Below are positions 24,927 through 34,027 of a stretch of DNA of 64,000 nt, piece by piece. Under the pieces are notes generated by a model that saw only the letters and a list, made by a program, of their open reading frames with translations, was not told where the DNA came from and made no database searches. This stretch comes from Hoeflea_A sp965228785 (lineage in GTDB: Bacteria; Pseudomonadota; Alphaproteobacteria; Rhizobiales; Rhizobiaceae): NCBI GenBank assembly GCA_965228785.1, contig CBDDIF010000001.1, forward strand, positions 1,240,001 through 1,304,000. The letters run 5' to 3'. The translations under genes were made by a program, and so were the position numbers. Position 1 is the first letter of the stretch. Every line of letters begins with the position of its first letter.

Positions 24927-25946
24927 ATGCGCTTCAAGACATTCCTGGCATTTGTCGGCCCGTCGCTGTTCCTGATGCTGATCTTCATTGCGGCACCCCT
25001 GGTCATGGTGTTCTGGAACTCGTTCCATGTCACCCAGCCCATCTACGAAAGGGTCGAGGTCGAGACCTGCACGCCGGGTTTTCTGAAAACCACCTGCACG
25101 ACCTCGGTCAAGCAGCAGCCTGTGCTCGGCGACGATGGCAAGGTGGTGACAGAAACGACCTTCGTCGGCTTCGAAAGCTATCTCAACGTCCTGGAACCGG
25201 AACGGCTGCGGACGGCTCTCGCAAACCGCGACTGGAACGCCGTCAACAATATCGACTTCTGGAAAGCGTTGCGCTTCACCCTGGTTTTCACGATGTTGAC
25301 CATGCCCATGGTGATCGTCGTCGGCCTGCTGATCGCGCTGGTGGTCAACGGCGCGGTGCAATCGATCAAGGGACCGATCATCTTCATATCGCTGTTGCCC
25401 TTCATCATCACACCGGTCATCGGGGCGCTGGCGATCCGCTGGCTGTTCATCGGCGATGGCATTCTGACCGCCGCCATGGAAGCGTGGCTGCAGCGTGACA
25501 TCGCCATGTTCGCGCAAGGATGGACCATCGAGATCCTGATGTATGTCTACCGGGTGTGGCACGTGGCGCCATTCGCCTTTGTCATCTTCTATGCCGGATT
25601 GCAGACGGTGAATCAGGATGCGTTGGAAAGTGCCATTATCGACGGCGCCAGCCGCTGGCAGAGGCTGCGCTATGTCGTCATTCCGCATCTGATGCCGCTG
25701 ATCATCTTCGTCATGCTCATCCATCTGATGGACGCCTACCGGGTCTTCGAGGAGGTCATCGGCTTCTCAAGCCAGGCACACGTGATTTCGCTGCAATGGC
25801 TGACCTATGACTTCCTGATGCCGGACGAAGCGGGAACCCGCGCCATCAGCCGGGCCTCGGCCAGTTCGATGCTGACCATGATTGGCATTATCGTGCTGCT
25901 GGTCATTCCGTTGCGTCGGGCCTGGCGCGACCGGCGGGGGACCTGA
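24927..25946 (+). CDS. ABC transporter permease, sugar type (UgpA/MalF-like)
   Basis: A 339-residue inner-membrane protein; the ATG at 24927 gives MRFKTFLAFVGPSLFLMLIFIAAP, a usual first helix. An unusually long periplasmic loop with two cysteines (VETCTPGFLKTTCTTSV) follows the first helix. The EAA loop is ALESAIIDGASRWQRLRYVVIPHL near residue 240. It works with the second permease, whose start lies 3 bases after its stop. Confidence 0.88.
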   Translation: MRFKTFLAFVGPSLFLMLIFIAAPLVMVFWNSFHVTQPIYERVEVETCTPGFLKTTCTTSVKQQPVLGDDGKVVTETTFVGFESYLNVLEPERLRTALANRDWNAVNNIDFWKALRFTLVFTMLTMPMVIVVGLLIALVVNGAVQSIKGPIIFISLLPFIITPVIGALAIRWLFIGDGILTAAMEAWLQRDIAMFAQGWTIEILMYVYRVWHVAPFAFVIFYAGLQTVNQDALESAIIDGASRWQRLRYVVIPHLMPLIIFVMLIHLMDAYRVFEEVIGFSSQAHVISLQWLTYDFLMPDEAGTRAISRASASSMLTMIGIIVLLVIPLRRAWRDRRGT

Positions 25947-25948
25947 CG

Positions 25949-27106
25949 ATGAGCGTGCCGAAGGCCATGCAGGCACCGCTACGCCTGAAAATCCTGTCGA
26001 ACGGGTTTCTGACACTGTGGTGCGTCGTCGCCGCGTTTCCGATCCTCTGGATTACCATCATGTCGTTCAAGACGCCGTTCGATGCGTTTTCGTCAAACCC
26101 GTTCGATGTGATCGTCGGACCCGACACACGTGGGCTCGGCAATGGTCTGTCTCTCATCGAGATTGCCGTCGGCGTGCTGCTCGCCTGGTTCCTGATCCGC
26201 ACGGCGCGCGGCTGGCTACCGCGGCAGGTGGAGCGGTATACACCGCCGGGTATGACTGCGTTCGGCTGGCTGCTTGCCACCATCGGCTTCGCCATTGGCA
26301 CGCTGATCCTTTATTTCTCGTTATTCCCGAGTGTCATGGAAGTCGTCAAACCCGTTGTCGGGCCGCTGGGGCAGGATGTGCTTGGTCTGACCACGGAGCA
26401 TTACGAGGCGGTTTGGATCGACCGCAATTTCACCCGAAACTTCGGCAACTCGATGCTGGTGACGGCGGGTGTCGTTCTGATTTCGCTGACCATCGGCACC
26501 CTGGCCGGTTATGGTCTGGCGCGCTCCGGCACCGATCTGGCCTTCTGGTTGCTGATCATCGCGCTGATCTTTCGGGCGCTGCCGCACTCGGTGCTGGTCG
26601 CCGGTTACCTTCCGGTGTTCATCAAGTCGGCGGAGATCCTTCGACCGGTCTTTGGTGACGCGGCGCCGACGCTCTATGGCCAACCATGGGCGGTCATCGT
26701 TGTGCTGGTGTCTATCAACCAGCCCTTCACCATCTGGATGCTGCGATCGTTCTTCCACAATATCCCGGCCGAACTGGACGAGGCCGCACGGGTCGACGGC
26801 TGCAGCCATTTCCAGGCCTTTCGGCGCGTCATCATGCCGGTCATGTGGCCAGGCGTGATCACCGCCGGGTTATTCAGTTTCCTGCTCGCCTATAACGACT
26901 TCCTCGTTACGTCGCTGCTGCTGGACGGTCAGAACATGACCATGGTCCCGGCAATTGCCGGCATGTTCAACCGTGAGACCACGGCGTCAGACGAGGTGCA
27001 GGCCATTGCCGCTGCCGTCTCGATCACGGCACCGCTATTTGTCCTGGTTCTGGTGTTCCAGCGGCAAATCGTTTCCGGCCTGACGGCGGGAGCCGTGAAG
27101 GGGTAA
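25949..27106 (+). CDS. ABC transporter permease, sugar type (UgpE/MalG-like)
   Basis: A 385-residue inner-membrane protein, longer than the usual 280 or so because of an inserted hydrophobic region (IEIAVGVLLAWFLIR ... FGWLLATIGFAIGTLILYF) between the first helix and the channel core. The EAA motif is LDEAARVDGCSHFQAFRRVIMPVMWPG near residue 275. It completes the importer. Its stop is 6 bases from the convergent end of the cNMP-domain oxidoreductase gene. Confidence 0.88.
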   Translation: MSVPKAMQAPLRLKILSNGFLTLWCVVAAFPILWITIMSFKTPFDAFSSNPFDVIVGPDTRGLGNGLSLIEIAVGVLLAWFLIRTARGWLPRQVERYTPPGMTAFGWLLATIGFAIGTLILYFSLFPSVMEVVKPVVGPLGQDVLGLTTEHYEAVWIDRNFTRNFGNSMLVTAGVVLISLTIGTLAGYGLARSGTDLAFWLLIIALIFRALPHSVLVAGYLPVFIKSAEILRPVFGDAAPTLYGQPWAVIVVLVSINQPFTIWMLRSFFHNIPAELDEAARVDGCSHFQAFRRVIMPVMWPGVITAGLFSFLLAYNDFLVTSLLLDGQNMTMVPAIAGMFNRETTASDEVQAIAAAVSITAPLFVLVLVFQRQIVSGLTAGAVKG

Positions 27107-27112
27107 ACCAGT

Positions 27113-28741
27113 CTAGTTGCCCTGCCGCTCCTGCAGATAGGTCCATACGCGGCTGATCACCACGGAGCCTTCGCCCACCGCGGATGCCACTCGCTTGACT
27201 GACCCGGAGCGAACGTCGCCGACGGCAAAGACGCCGGGGTGGGACGTTCCGTAGATCGAGGTAGCGCCGGCCTCTCGGCCGGTTTTGACAAAGCCCTTTT
27301 CGTCAAGGTCGACGCAACCGGACAGCCAGTCAGTATTGGGCGCGGCACCGACCATGACGAACACGGCGCTGGTGTCGAGCCGCCAGTCGCTGCCATCTTC
27401 GGCATTGTGGATTGTCACGTGGTCCAGGAGGTTATCTCCGTAGCAGGCCGACAGCTGCGAATGCGTGTGGAGCGTGATGACAGGGTCGCTCTCAAGTCGG
27501 TTGCGCAGATAATCGGACATGGAGCTTGCAAGAGACGCACCGCGGATCAGCACATGAACGCGTCGCGCCGATCGGCTGAGGAACATTGCCGCCTGACCGG
27601 CGGAGTTGCCGCCACCGATGACAACGACCTCGGTGTCCCTGCAATAGCGCGCTTCGAGATCGGTTGCGGCAAAATACACACCCGCTCCTTCGAATGTCTG
27701 CAACCCTTCGACAGCCAGTTTGCGATACTGCACGCCGGTTGAGACGACGATCGAACGGGCGCGGATCTGCTCGCCATCCTCCAGTGAAATCCGGAAAACG
27801 CCGTCCGGCTCCTCCGCAACGGCAGTCGCACGGCGCGGAACCGCGAACCGCGTGCCGAATTTCATTGCCTGAACCTCGCCGCGCCAGCACAGATCGGCGC
27901 CTGAAATTCCCGTCGGGAAGCCCATGTAGTTTTCGATTCGGCTGGAGGAGCCTGCCTGGCCGCCGATGGCCAGATCTTCGGTGACCAGGGCCTTCAGCCC
28001 CTCGGCACCGGCATAGACACCTGCGGCGATACCGGCCGGACCGCCGCCCACGATCAGCACATCATAAACACGGTCACCGGACAGCGTGGTGTCGAGCCCG
28101 AAATAGGCCGCGACCTGTCTCGGTGTCGGGTTCTGTAGCGCAACGGACGGTCCGAGTATGACCGCCGGATGCGCCGGATTCAGTCCGCATTGGTTGGCAA
28201 TGTCGGCAGCCTCCTGAGACCCGAGCGCGACCTGTCGGGCGGGTATGCGGTTGCGATTGGCGAAATCGGCAATGCGGCGGACGTTGCGGTCGACCTCGCC
28301 ACCCAGCAATGTCATGCCGAGCAGATTGTTCTCGATCATGTGGCGCCGGCGGGCGGCGAATACCGATACGATGATGTCGGACAATTCCGGTATCCGCGAC
28401 ATCAGCTCGAGCATTTTCTGTCGGGGCACCCGCAGGAGGCGGACATCCGTGGCGGCACGGATATCGACCTGAGCCCGGCCGCCAGACAGGAAGTCGATTT
28501 CACCGATGAATTCACCCGGTCCCATGGTGCTGAATTTGAACGGGCGATTGGTGATCGGATTGATCACATCGACGGTGCCGTCGTCGATAAAGTAGAAGCT
28601 ATCCTGAGCGTCACCCACCGCGAAAATATTCTCTCCAGCGGCGAAATCGATGCTTTGGCCGATTTCTTCCAAGGCCCGGACATGCTCGGGTTCGAGGCGT
28701 TTGCCGACCAGTGTTGCAAGATCGTCAGCAAGGCTTTCCAT
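27113..28741 (-). CDS. FAD-dependent oxidoreductase with N-terminal cyclic-nucleotide-binding domain
   Basis: A 542-residue protein. Residues about 30-130 form a cNMP-binding domain (FAVGDAQDSFYFIDDGTVDV, GEFIGEIDFLSGGRAQ), residues about 140-215 a linker, and the rest a thioredoxin-reductase-like flavoprotein (VYDVLIVGGGPAGIAAGVYAGAEGL, VVVIGGGNSAGQAAMFLS, FAVGDVRSGSVKRVASAVGEG). The redox-active CxxC of true thioredoxin reductase is absent; the equivalent stretch reads VYFAATDLEARYC. It probably oxidises NAD(P)H under control of a bound nucleotide. It is a single gene on the minus strand between the two catabolic regions. Confidence 0.88.
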   Translation of the reverse strand: MESLADDLATLVGKRLEPEHVRALEEIGQSIDFAAGENIFAVGDAQDSFYFIDDGTVDVINPITNRPFKFSTMGPGEFIGEIDFLSGGRAQVDIRAATDVRLLRVPRQKMLELMSRIPELSDIIVSVFAARRRHMIENNLLGMTLLGGEVDRNVRRIADFANRNRIPARQVALGSQEAADIANQCGLNPAHPAVILGPSVALQNPTPRQVAAYFGLDTTLSGDRVYDVLIVGGGPAGIAAGVYAGAEGLKALVTEDLAIGGQAGSSSRIENYMGFPTGISGADLCWRGEVQAMKFGTRFAVPRRATAVAEEPDGVFRISLEDGEQIRARSIVVSTGVQYRKLAVEGLQTFEGAGVYFAATDLEARYCRDTEVVVIGGGNSAGQAAMFLSRSARRVHVLIRGASLASSMSDYLRNRLESDPVITLHTHSQLSACYGDNLLDHVTIHNAEDGSDWRLDTSAVFVMVGAAPNTDWLSGCVDLDEKGFVKTGREAGATSIYGTSHPGVFAVGDVRSGSVKRVASAVGEGSVVISRVWTYLQERQGN

Positions 28742-28989
28742 TTACGTTCCCCACATTGACCCAAACCGCTGTCGTAACATTGGTCTCATCACGCAATGCG
28801 ACGATTTCCTGCCGTTCCTGGCAATCCTATGCTTCCAGATTCCTGGCCATCGGGCAAACCGGTCTGCCAAGCAGCCGTGCAGGCAGGTCGCGGGTAGTCC
28901 GCCACCGGCTGCTGGTGTTCCTGCGGCAGATTGTTTCGGGCTCACAGCCTGTCCGCCGAAAGGGTGGCATTCCCCCGCAGTCCGTTGCG
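28742..28989. other. Intergenic gap with no recognised element
   Basis: About 250 bases between the start of the cNMP-domain oxidoreductase gene and the end of the class V aminotransferase gene, both on the minus strand. It must hold the promoter of the former, but I see no clear -35/-10 pair, no copy of either operator type and no convincing gene. Confidence 0.5.
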
Positions 28990-30231
28990 TCAAAGGTCAT
29001 TAATGACGGTCAACAGCTTCTCAGTCTCATCCCGGGTGTTGTAGTGGCATACCGAAACGCGCACGCAGTCCGGGAAACCCAACGGTTTCAGAATGTTTCC
29101 GGAGTAATGGTCGTCCTTGCGCACATGGGTCCGCACGCCGTTGCGATTGAGGATCTCGACGATGTCGGCTGAGCGCGATCCCTTCTTGCGGAAACTGACC
29201 AGACCCTTTCGGTTGCCGTTGTCAGCGCCGGCGATGATTTCGATATCGGGCAGGTCGGCGAGACCGGTGAGATTGCCCCTGCCGTGAAGCAAGAGCCGGC
29301 AGAGATCGGCTTCCTGATCACCGATCGCGGCTGCAGCCGCGACGAGCCTGGCTCTTCGGTCCTGTGAATCGGTGAAGTTGGAGCCTAACCAGTCCAGATA
29401 CTCGACCACTCTTGAAAATGTTGCGTAGGAGCCGGTGTCCCGTGTGCCGAACTCCCAGGTGCGCGCCGGGCTGTCGATCAAACGCTCATGTTGCGCCTCT
29501 GCCAGCCGGTCTGATACCCACACAATGCCGTATCCGTGGCGCGAATAGACCTTGTAAGGTGAGATCACGTAGCCGTCGATGTCATAGGCATCCACATCGA
29601 TGGCCCCGTGTGCGGCAAACTGAATGCCGTCGACGATGATGAAACATTCTGGAGCGACTGCTCTGATCGCCCCAGCGATTGCGACGACTTCATTGCTTAT
29701 GCCGGTTACCGGTGAGCAATGAAGAATGGTAGCGACACGCGTATCGGGCCGTACCAGTGCTCGGTAGGCTGCGGCATCGACGCATCCGTTTCGCGCGTCG
29801 TGCTCAACACTGACATAGTCCATACCGGCTTCAGAGGCCCAATGGGTCGCCGCACTGCGGGTGGCAGGATGTTCGACAGTGCTGCCGATCACGCTGCCTT
29901 GCCGGCTCGCCATACAGGCAGAGCGGATCAGTCGAAACAGCAATTCAGTTCCACTCTCTCCGACAAAGACCTGGCCCGATCCGGCGTTGAACATGGTGTG
30001 GACATCCTGGCGTGCCTGCTCAATGACCGAGGCAAGGGCATGGGCCGCCGGATTATCGCGCCCCTGATTGTCGGGGATGGCCGCGAATTCCTGTGATGTC
30101 TCGACGACCGACTTCAAGGTCAGGGCGCCGCCGGCATTCTCAAAGAAAGCTCGCTCGCCCTGAAACGGACAGCGGTCGACATGAGCGAATTTGGAGCGGA
30201 TTTGCTCCAGCAGTTTTGGCGCTATTGCCAT
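28990..30231 (-). CDS. Aminotransferase class V-fold PLP enzyme (cysteine desulfurase/kynureninase-like)
   Basis: A 413-residue PLP enzyme. The ATG at 30231 follows AGAGGAAC; the longer frame overlaps the DMFase-like gene. The PLP lysine is in GYVISPYKVYSRHGYG near residue 225, and VFVGESGTELLFRLIRSA is the cofactor-phosphate region. ALTLKSVVETSQEF and HPATRSAATHWAS place it in the class V group (SufS/NifS/isopenicillin-N-epimerase/kynureninase-like); the C-terminal small domain is NGVRTHVRKDDHYSGNILKPLG. It is the third gene of the minus-strand unit that begins with the DMFase-like subunits. Confidence 0.82.
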   Translation of the reverse strand: MAIAPKLLEQIRSKFAHVDRCPFQGERAFFENAGGALTLKSVVETSQEFAAIPDNQGRDNPAAHALASVIEQARQDVHTMFNAGSGQVFVGESGTELLFRLIRSACMASRQGSVIGSTVEHPATRSAATHWASEAGMDYVSVEHDARNGCVDAAAYRALVRPDTRVATILHCSPVTGISNEVVAIAGAIRAVAPECFIIVDGIQFAAHGAIDVDAYDIDGYVISPYKVYSRHGYGIVWVSDRLAEAQHERLIDSPARTWEFGTRDTGSYATFSRVVEYLDWLGSNFTDSQDRRARLVAAAAAIGDQEADLCRLLLHGRGNLTGLADLPDIEIIAGADNGNRKGLVSFRKKGSRSADIVEILNRNGVRTHVRKDDHYSGNILKPLGFPDCVRVSVCHYNTRDETEKLLTVINDL

Positions 30232-30265
30232 GAGTTCCTCTATTTGTGCTTGCTGACAGTGAAAT

Positions 30266-32404
30266 TCAGACGTCGACTGGCTGCGGGTCGAGAAAGCGCC
30301 GAAGAACGTTTTCGGTAACCTGCGAAACCGAGTTGGTGCCGTCGTTCCACAGAAGTGACGTGGCCCAGGCGATAGAGCCCGTCGACCAAACCGCGCCGCC
30401 GTTCTCCGTCGCAAAAATGACCATGTCGGCGCGCACGTTGGCGTTCTGGCTGCCATCGAGCATTCGGGTCGTGGTGATGTATTCCTCGCCCGTCAGGAGA
30501 CCACCGGAATCGATGCCCTCCGAGGTTGCGAGGATCACAGAGTTTGGCGGCGAGCCCAGGTCGGGATCCCAGCGGTCGATTTCCAGCCCGACACAACCCC
30601 CGCCCCGATAGCCGAAATCGCCGATGACTTCCGAATTGATGCCCTCAAAGACGAAGTCGAATGCTGCGGCCTCTTCGTTCGATTTCCGCCGGAACCAGGT
30701 GGAGCGGACGAACAGCGTTGAACTGAAGCCGTTGCCGACCAGTCGCTGCGGCGCACGCCCGTGAGTGCGCCAGAGTCCGCCCGGCTCGCCAGTGAAGCTC
30801 AAAGTGTGCTCGCCGGGCTCTCCCTCCCAGGTTCGCACTCCGGAGATGCCTCGGCGGTTTTCGATGACCTCGGGATGGTCATCGGACCAGGCAATGCGCC
30901 AGTAGAACCCGTTACCACCCAGATACATGTGCCGTCCGCCACCCTGCTGAAAGGCATCAAGCGCGTCCCACATGGGTGTCGAATAGTATTCGGGATGCGA
31001 GCCGGTCAGGACGACCGCGTAGGAATCGAGAAGTGCCGGTCCGTCGCGGTGCAGGTCCTCGTCAGTGGCGATGTCGTAGTCATAGCCCTTGAGCTCGAGC
31101 CATTTCACGATGTGGGTGTCGTTGACGTAGTTGAACGTGTAGAGGCCGGGCCGCGTGTTCAGCATCGGCCGCCGAGTCCCGGCAAAGATGACCCCGGAAT
31201 CGTCGCTGTGGGTGTCGTAGAGTGACAGGCCCAGCTCGCGGTGGATGTTGAGATAGAGTTCGTCTTCGCTGAGAGCCATCGGTGCTTCGTAAAGGTTCTC
31301 CGTGTTGGCGCTGTCGAACTTGATATGCGTGTTGGCGTAGGCCTGGTAGGTGGCCGTCGGAACCAGAAAGAGAATTTTCGAACGCGGTTTTCCGGTTTCG
31401 ACAGACACGAAGAAGGATATGTCGCTTTCCACCCCGTCGGCCGTCAGCCGCGCCATATAGAAACCGGGCCGGGCGTCGGCGGGCACCTCGACCGAGCAGG
31501 TCGTTTCCCAACGGCAATCCGTGGTGTCGTCGTCATGGAAGTGAATGGCAGCATAGTGTGCCTCGTTCAGGTTCCAGTGTTCGGCAGACCCGTTCCAAAG
31601 ATGGCCGGTAGCACCGCGCATCGGTGTGTTGTGCAGGTCGAGTGTGCAACCATGGGGACCCAGATCGTGGACCCGCGCGGCGCCCTGGTCCTTGGCAAAA
31701 TCCCAGGCCGCCAGCAGGTCGCCCTTGGCAGTTGCCAGACGCGGCGCTTCGATCTTTCCGTTGTAGTGATGCCGGGTCGTGCCCCGGGAGATGCTGCTGT
31801 CATCCGGTTCGGCAGCAAACAGAAGCGGCGTGTCCGCGCCGGGCCAGTCGAAATCCGAAACCAATGCATGCGCTCGCTGCCTTGCTGGAATATTGGGGCG
31901 TGGCCGCGTGTGCTCGGCCGTCAGCGACAGCCTGCCTGCGTCGATACACAGGTTAACCCGGTGCCATTGCCGCAGCTCGATCGGCGTATCCAGGATGACC
32001 GATACATCGCCAGCGATAGCACCCAGGCGACCATCCGGCGAGATGTGTAACGAGAGGGCGCCAAAACTGAACAACACCTGGAGAGTGCCGGTCCGCAACG
32101 TCGGAAAGATCAGAAGGGCCAGGTCGACACCGTCAGCGGGATCCAGGTCTGGGGCCAACCGCGCGGTGGCGTAGGATCCGGCGTCGGTGATCTGATGACG
32201 AACGGGGAGGGCACTTGCTTCGCCCCAGGACTGTTTTTCGAATTCCGCACCTGGTCCGTTCGGGTCGATGTCGGCGCAAACGATCCGGAATATCGTCAGA
32301 TCGCAGGTCTGCGGTCCGTTGCTCGAAATCTTGAATTCGACGGTTTCGCCGGGGTGGGCGACCCAGGGCTGCGCATAGCCAAGCAGTGCGGTTGTGCTGG
32401 TCAC
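30266..32404 (-). CDS. N,N-dimethylformamidase-like amidohydrolase, large (beta) subunit
   Basis: A 712-residue protein starting at GTG 32404, which overlaps the small-subunit stop as GTGA; the longer frame overlaps that gene. The order is an N-terminal beta domain (LLGYAQPWVAHPGETVEFKIS), a LamG-like jelly roll (YNGKIEAPRLAT, AAWDFAKDQGAARVHDLG) and a catalytic region. The latter holds TATYQAYANTHIKFDS (Tyr353, Tyr356), LSLYDTHSDDSG (Tyr396) and TGSHPEYYS (His470, Glu472). These correspond to the region that in Paracoccus DMFase carries a mononuclear iron bound by two Tyr and one carboxylate, as I recall. The length is about 50 residues shorter than the reference. It should hydrolyse an N-substituted amide; DMF itself is not implied. 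Confidence 0.82.
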   Translation of the reverse strand: MTSTTALLGYAQPWVAHPGETVEFKISSNGPQTCDLTIFRIVCADIDPNGPGAEFEKQSWGEASALPVRHQITDAGSYATARLAPDLDPADGVDLALLIFPTLRTGTLQVLFSFGALSLHISPDGRLGAIAGDVSVILDTPIELRQWHRVNLCIDAGRLSLTAEHTRPRPNIPARQRAHALVSDFDWPGADTPLLFAAEPDDSSISRGTTRHHYNGKIEAPRLATAKGDLLAAWDFAKDQGAARVHDLGPHGCTLDLHNTPMRGATGHLWNGSAEHWNLNEAHYAAIHFHDDDTTDCRWETTCSVEVPADARPGFYMARLTADGVESDISFFVSVETGKPRSKILFLVPTATYQAYANTHIKFDSANTENLYEAPMALSEDELYLNIHRELGLSLYDTHSDDSGVIFAGTRRPMLNTRPGLYTFNYVNDTHIVKWLELKGYDYDIATDEDLHRDGPALLDSYAVVLTGSHPEYYSTPMWDALDAFQQGGGRHMYLGGNGFYWRIAWSDDHPEVIENRRGISGVRTWEGEPGEHTLSFTGEPGGLWRTHGRAPQRLVGNGFSSTLFVRSTWFRRKSNEEAAAFDFVFEGINSEVIGDFGYRGGGCVGLEIDRWDPDLGSPPNSVILATSEGIDSGGLLTGEEYITTTRMLDGSQNANVRADMVIFATENGGAVWSTGSIAWATSLLWNDGTNSVSQVTENVLRRFLDPQPVDV

Positions 32405-32745
32405 GGGCTGTCGTTTCCGATTGTCACGGTGACACCCGTCAGGTCCTTCCAACGGCGCTTGAAGATGTCCCATTCGGCTTCGACCATGGATGTGTAGGTG
32501 ACGCCCTCCACCGGCTCCGGTGGCACGCCGCGGACGCCGGAAAGGCGCGCCAGTCCCCAGCGCCGGAACGGCTCCACCACGATGAGAGCAAATCGACCCT
32601 TCATGGGGGTCGTGCGCATGCGGTCGAGGATGCGCTGTAGTTCGAGGCTGTAGGGTCCCCGGGGGTTGTTGCGATATTCTCGGGCCAGATCCATACGGGT
32701 CCCATCCCACTGATGGATCGGCGTTTCTGGGGCGTGGCGGATCAT
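32401..32745 (-). CDS. N,N-dimethylformamidase-like small (alpha) subunit
   Basis: A 114-residue protein. NNPRGPYSLELQRILDRMRTTPMKGR and the ending TSMVEAEWDIFKRRW follow the pattern of the DMFase small subunit (about 130 residues). The ATG at 32745 is chosen because the other in-frame start, TTG at 32784, directly abuts the GntR-type operator and would leave no leader. The gene precedes and overlaps the large-subunit gene by 4 bases, the order expected for the alpha2beta2 enzyme. The small subunit is thought to be structural. Confidence 0.75.
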   Translation of the reverse strand: MIRHAPETPIHQWDGTRMDLAREYRNNPRGPYSLELQRILDRMRTTPMKGRFALIVVEPFRRWGLARLSGVRGVPPEPVEGVTYTSMVEAEWDIFKRRWKDLTGVTVTIGNDSP

Positions 32746-32784
32746 TCCGTCGTACTTTTCAGGTCTGGACAATTCAGCATTCAA

Positions 32785-32809
32785 TGAAATATATTATGAA
32801 TATATTTCA
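32785..32809. promoter_or_regulatory. GntR-type operator 1 (AT-rich inverted repeat)
   Basis: A perfect 10-bp inverted repeat, TGAAATATAT and ATATATTTCA, flanks the 5-bp spacer TATGA. It lies between the divergent DMFase-like operon (minus) and the aminotransferase gene (plus, start 19 bases away). The same half-sites with the same spacer occur at 37630, 41656 and 49563. Binding by the GntR/FCD protein encoded at 47554 is inferred. Confidence 0.75.
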
Positions 32810-32827
32810 ACGTGCAAGCGAAAACCG

Positions 32828-34027
32828 ATGCAGATCAGCAACCGATTGAACCGCGCCCGTGTCTCCGGCACCGTCCGCCTCTCACAGGCTGCCCGGGACC
32901 TGCGCGCCGCCGGGCACGAGGTCATCGATCTCGGCGAGGGCGAACCGGACTTCGACACGCCGACACATATCGTCGATGCCGCCTTCCGGGCCGCTCGCGA
33001 GGGCGCTACCCGCTACACTGACGTGGCGGGTACAAGTGAGTTGCGGCGCGCCGTTGCCCGGCGCTTTCGCGAGCTCTACGGTCTGAACTGCCAACCGGAG
33101 GATATCATTGTCGGCACCGGTGCCAAGCAACTGATTTTCAACGCGCTGCTTGCAACGCTCGACCCTGGCGAAGAGGTTATCATTCCTGCTCCGCACTGGG
33201 TCAGCTATCCGGACATGGTGACGATCGCCGAAGGGCGTCCGGTGGTCGCACAGTGCGGTCCGCAGACTGGATATAAGTTGACCGCGAATGCATTGGCATC
33301 GCTGTTGACCCCAAGAACCCGCTGGCTGATCCTCAATTCCCCGTGCAATCCGACCGGCGCGGTCTATTCGGCGCAGGAGCTTGCTCAACTCGCAAGCATT
33401 CTGCGCGACCATCCCCAGGTTGCGGTCATGAGCGACGACATCTATCGGGAGATCGTATTCGACGGTGCGTTCGCCACCATGGCCCGAGTTGCTCCGGATC
33501 TCGCCGATCGTGTCCTGACGGTCGACGGCGTATCGAAGTCATATGCCATGACCGGATGGCGCATCGGATATGCCGCGGGACCGGCGAACCTCATTGCTGC
33601 CATGACCAAGCTACAGGGGCAGTCGACGACAAACGCCTCGTCGGTGAGCCAGGCGGCAGCCCTTGCTGCGCTTGAAGGCCCTCAGGACTTTCTTGCCGAG
33701 TGGACCGCCGCATACGACAGGCGTCGCGATCTGATCATGAAGCAGCTCGATGACGTCGACGGGCTGATTTTCACCCGTCCGCAAGGGGCCTTCTACCACT
33801 TTATCGAATGTTCTGCCTTGTTGGGCAGAACAGATCCGCGCGGCCAACGGATCGTTACCGACAACGACCTCAGTTTGTATCTTCTCGAGAACGCCGGCGT
33901 CTCACTGGTTCCGGGCAGCGAGTTCGGATTGCCCGGGCATCTCAGGCTGTGCTTTGCCAAGTCGGATCAGCAACTCATGCGTGCTTGCGAGAACATCCGC
34001 GAAGCGGTCGAAAGCCTGTCAGGCTAA
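32828..34027 (+). CDS. Class I/II PLP aminotransferase (aspartate-aminotransferase-like)
   Basis: A 399-residue fold-type I aminotransferase. VIDLGEGEPDFDTPTHIVDAA near the N-terminus, LNSPCNPTGAVYS near residue 172, and the PLP lysine in VDGVSKSYAMTGWRIGYAAGP near residue 236 are all typical of the AspC/alpha-family. There is no clear ribosome-binding site before the ATG; the operator ends 18 bases upstream. It is divergent from the DMFase-like operon and tail-to-tail with the PrpD-family gene, with stop codons overlapping by four bases. It should move the amino group from a pathway amino acid to a 2-oxoacid. Confidence 0.92.
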   Translation: MQISNRLNRARVSGTVRLSQAARDLRAAGHEVIDLGEGEPDFDTPTHIVDAAFRAAREGATRYTDVAGTSELRRAVARRFRELYGLNCQPEDIIVGTGAKQLIFNALLATLDPGEEVIIPAPHWVSYPDMVTIAEGRPVVAQCGPQTGYKLTANALASLLTPRTRWLILNSPCNPTGAVYSAQELAQLASILRDHPQVAVMSDDIYREIVFDGAFATMARVAPDLADRVLTVDGVSKSYAMTGWRIGYAAGPANLIAAMTKLQGQSTTNASSVSQAAALAALEGPQDFLAEWTAAYDRRRDLIMKQLDDVDGLIFTRPQGAFYHFIECSALLGRTDPRGQRIVTDNDLSLYLLENAGVSLVPGSEFGLPGHLRLCFAKSDQQLMRACENIREAVESLSG

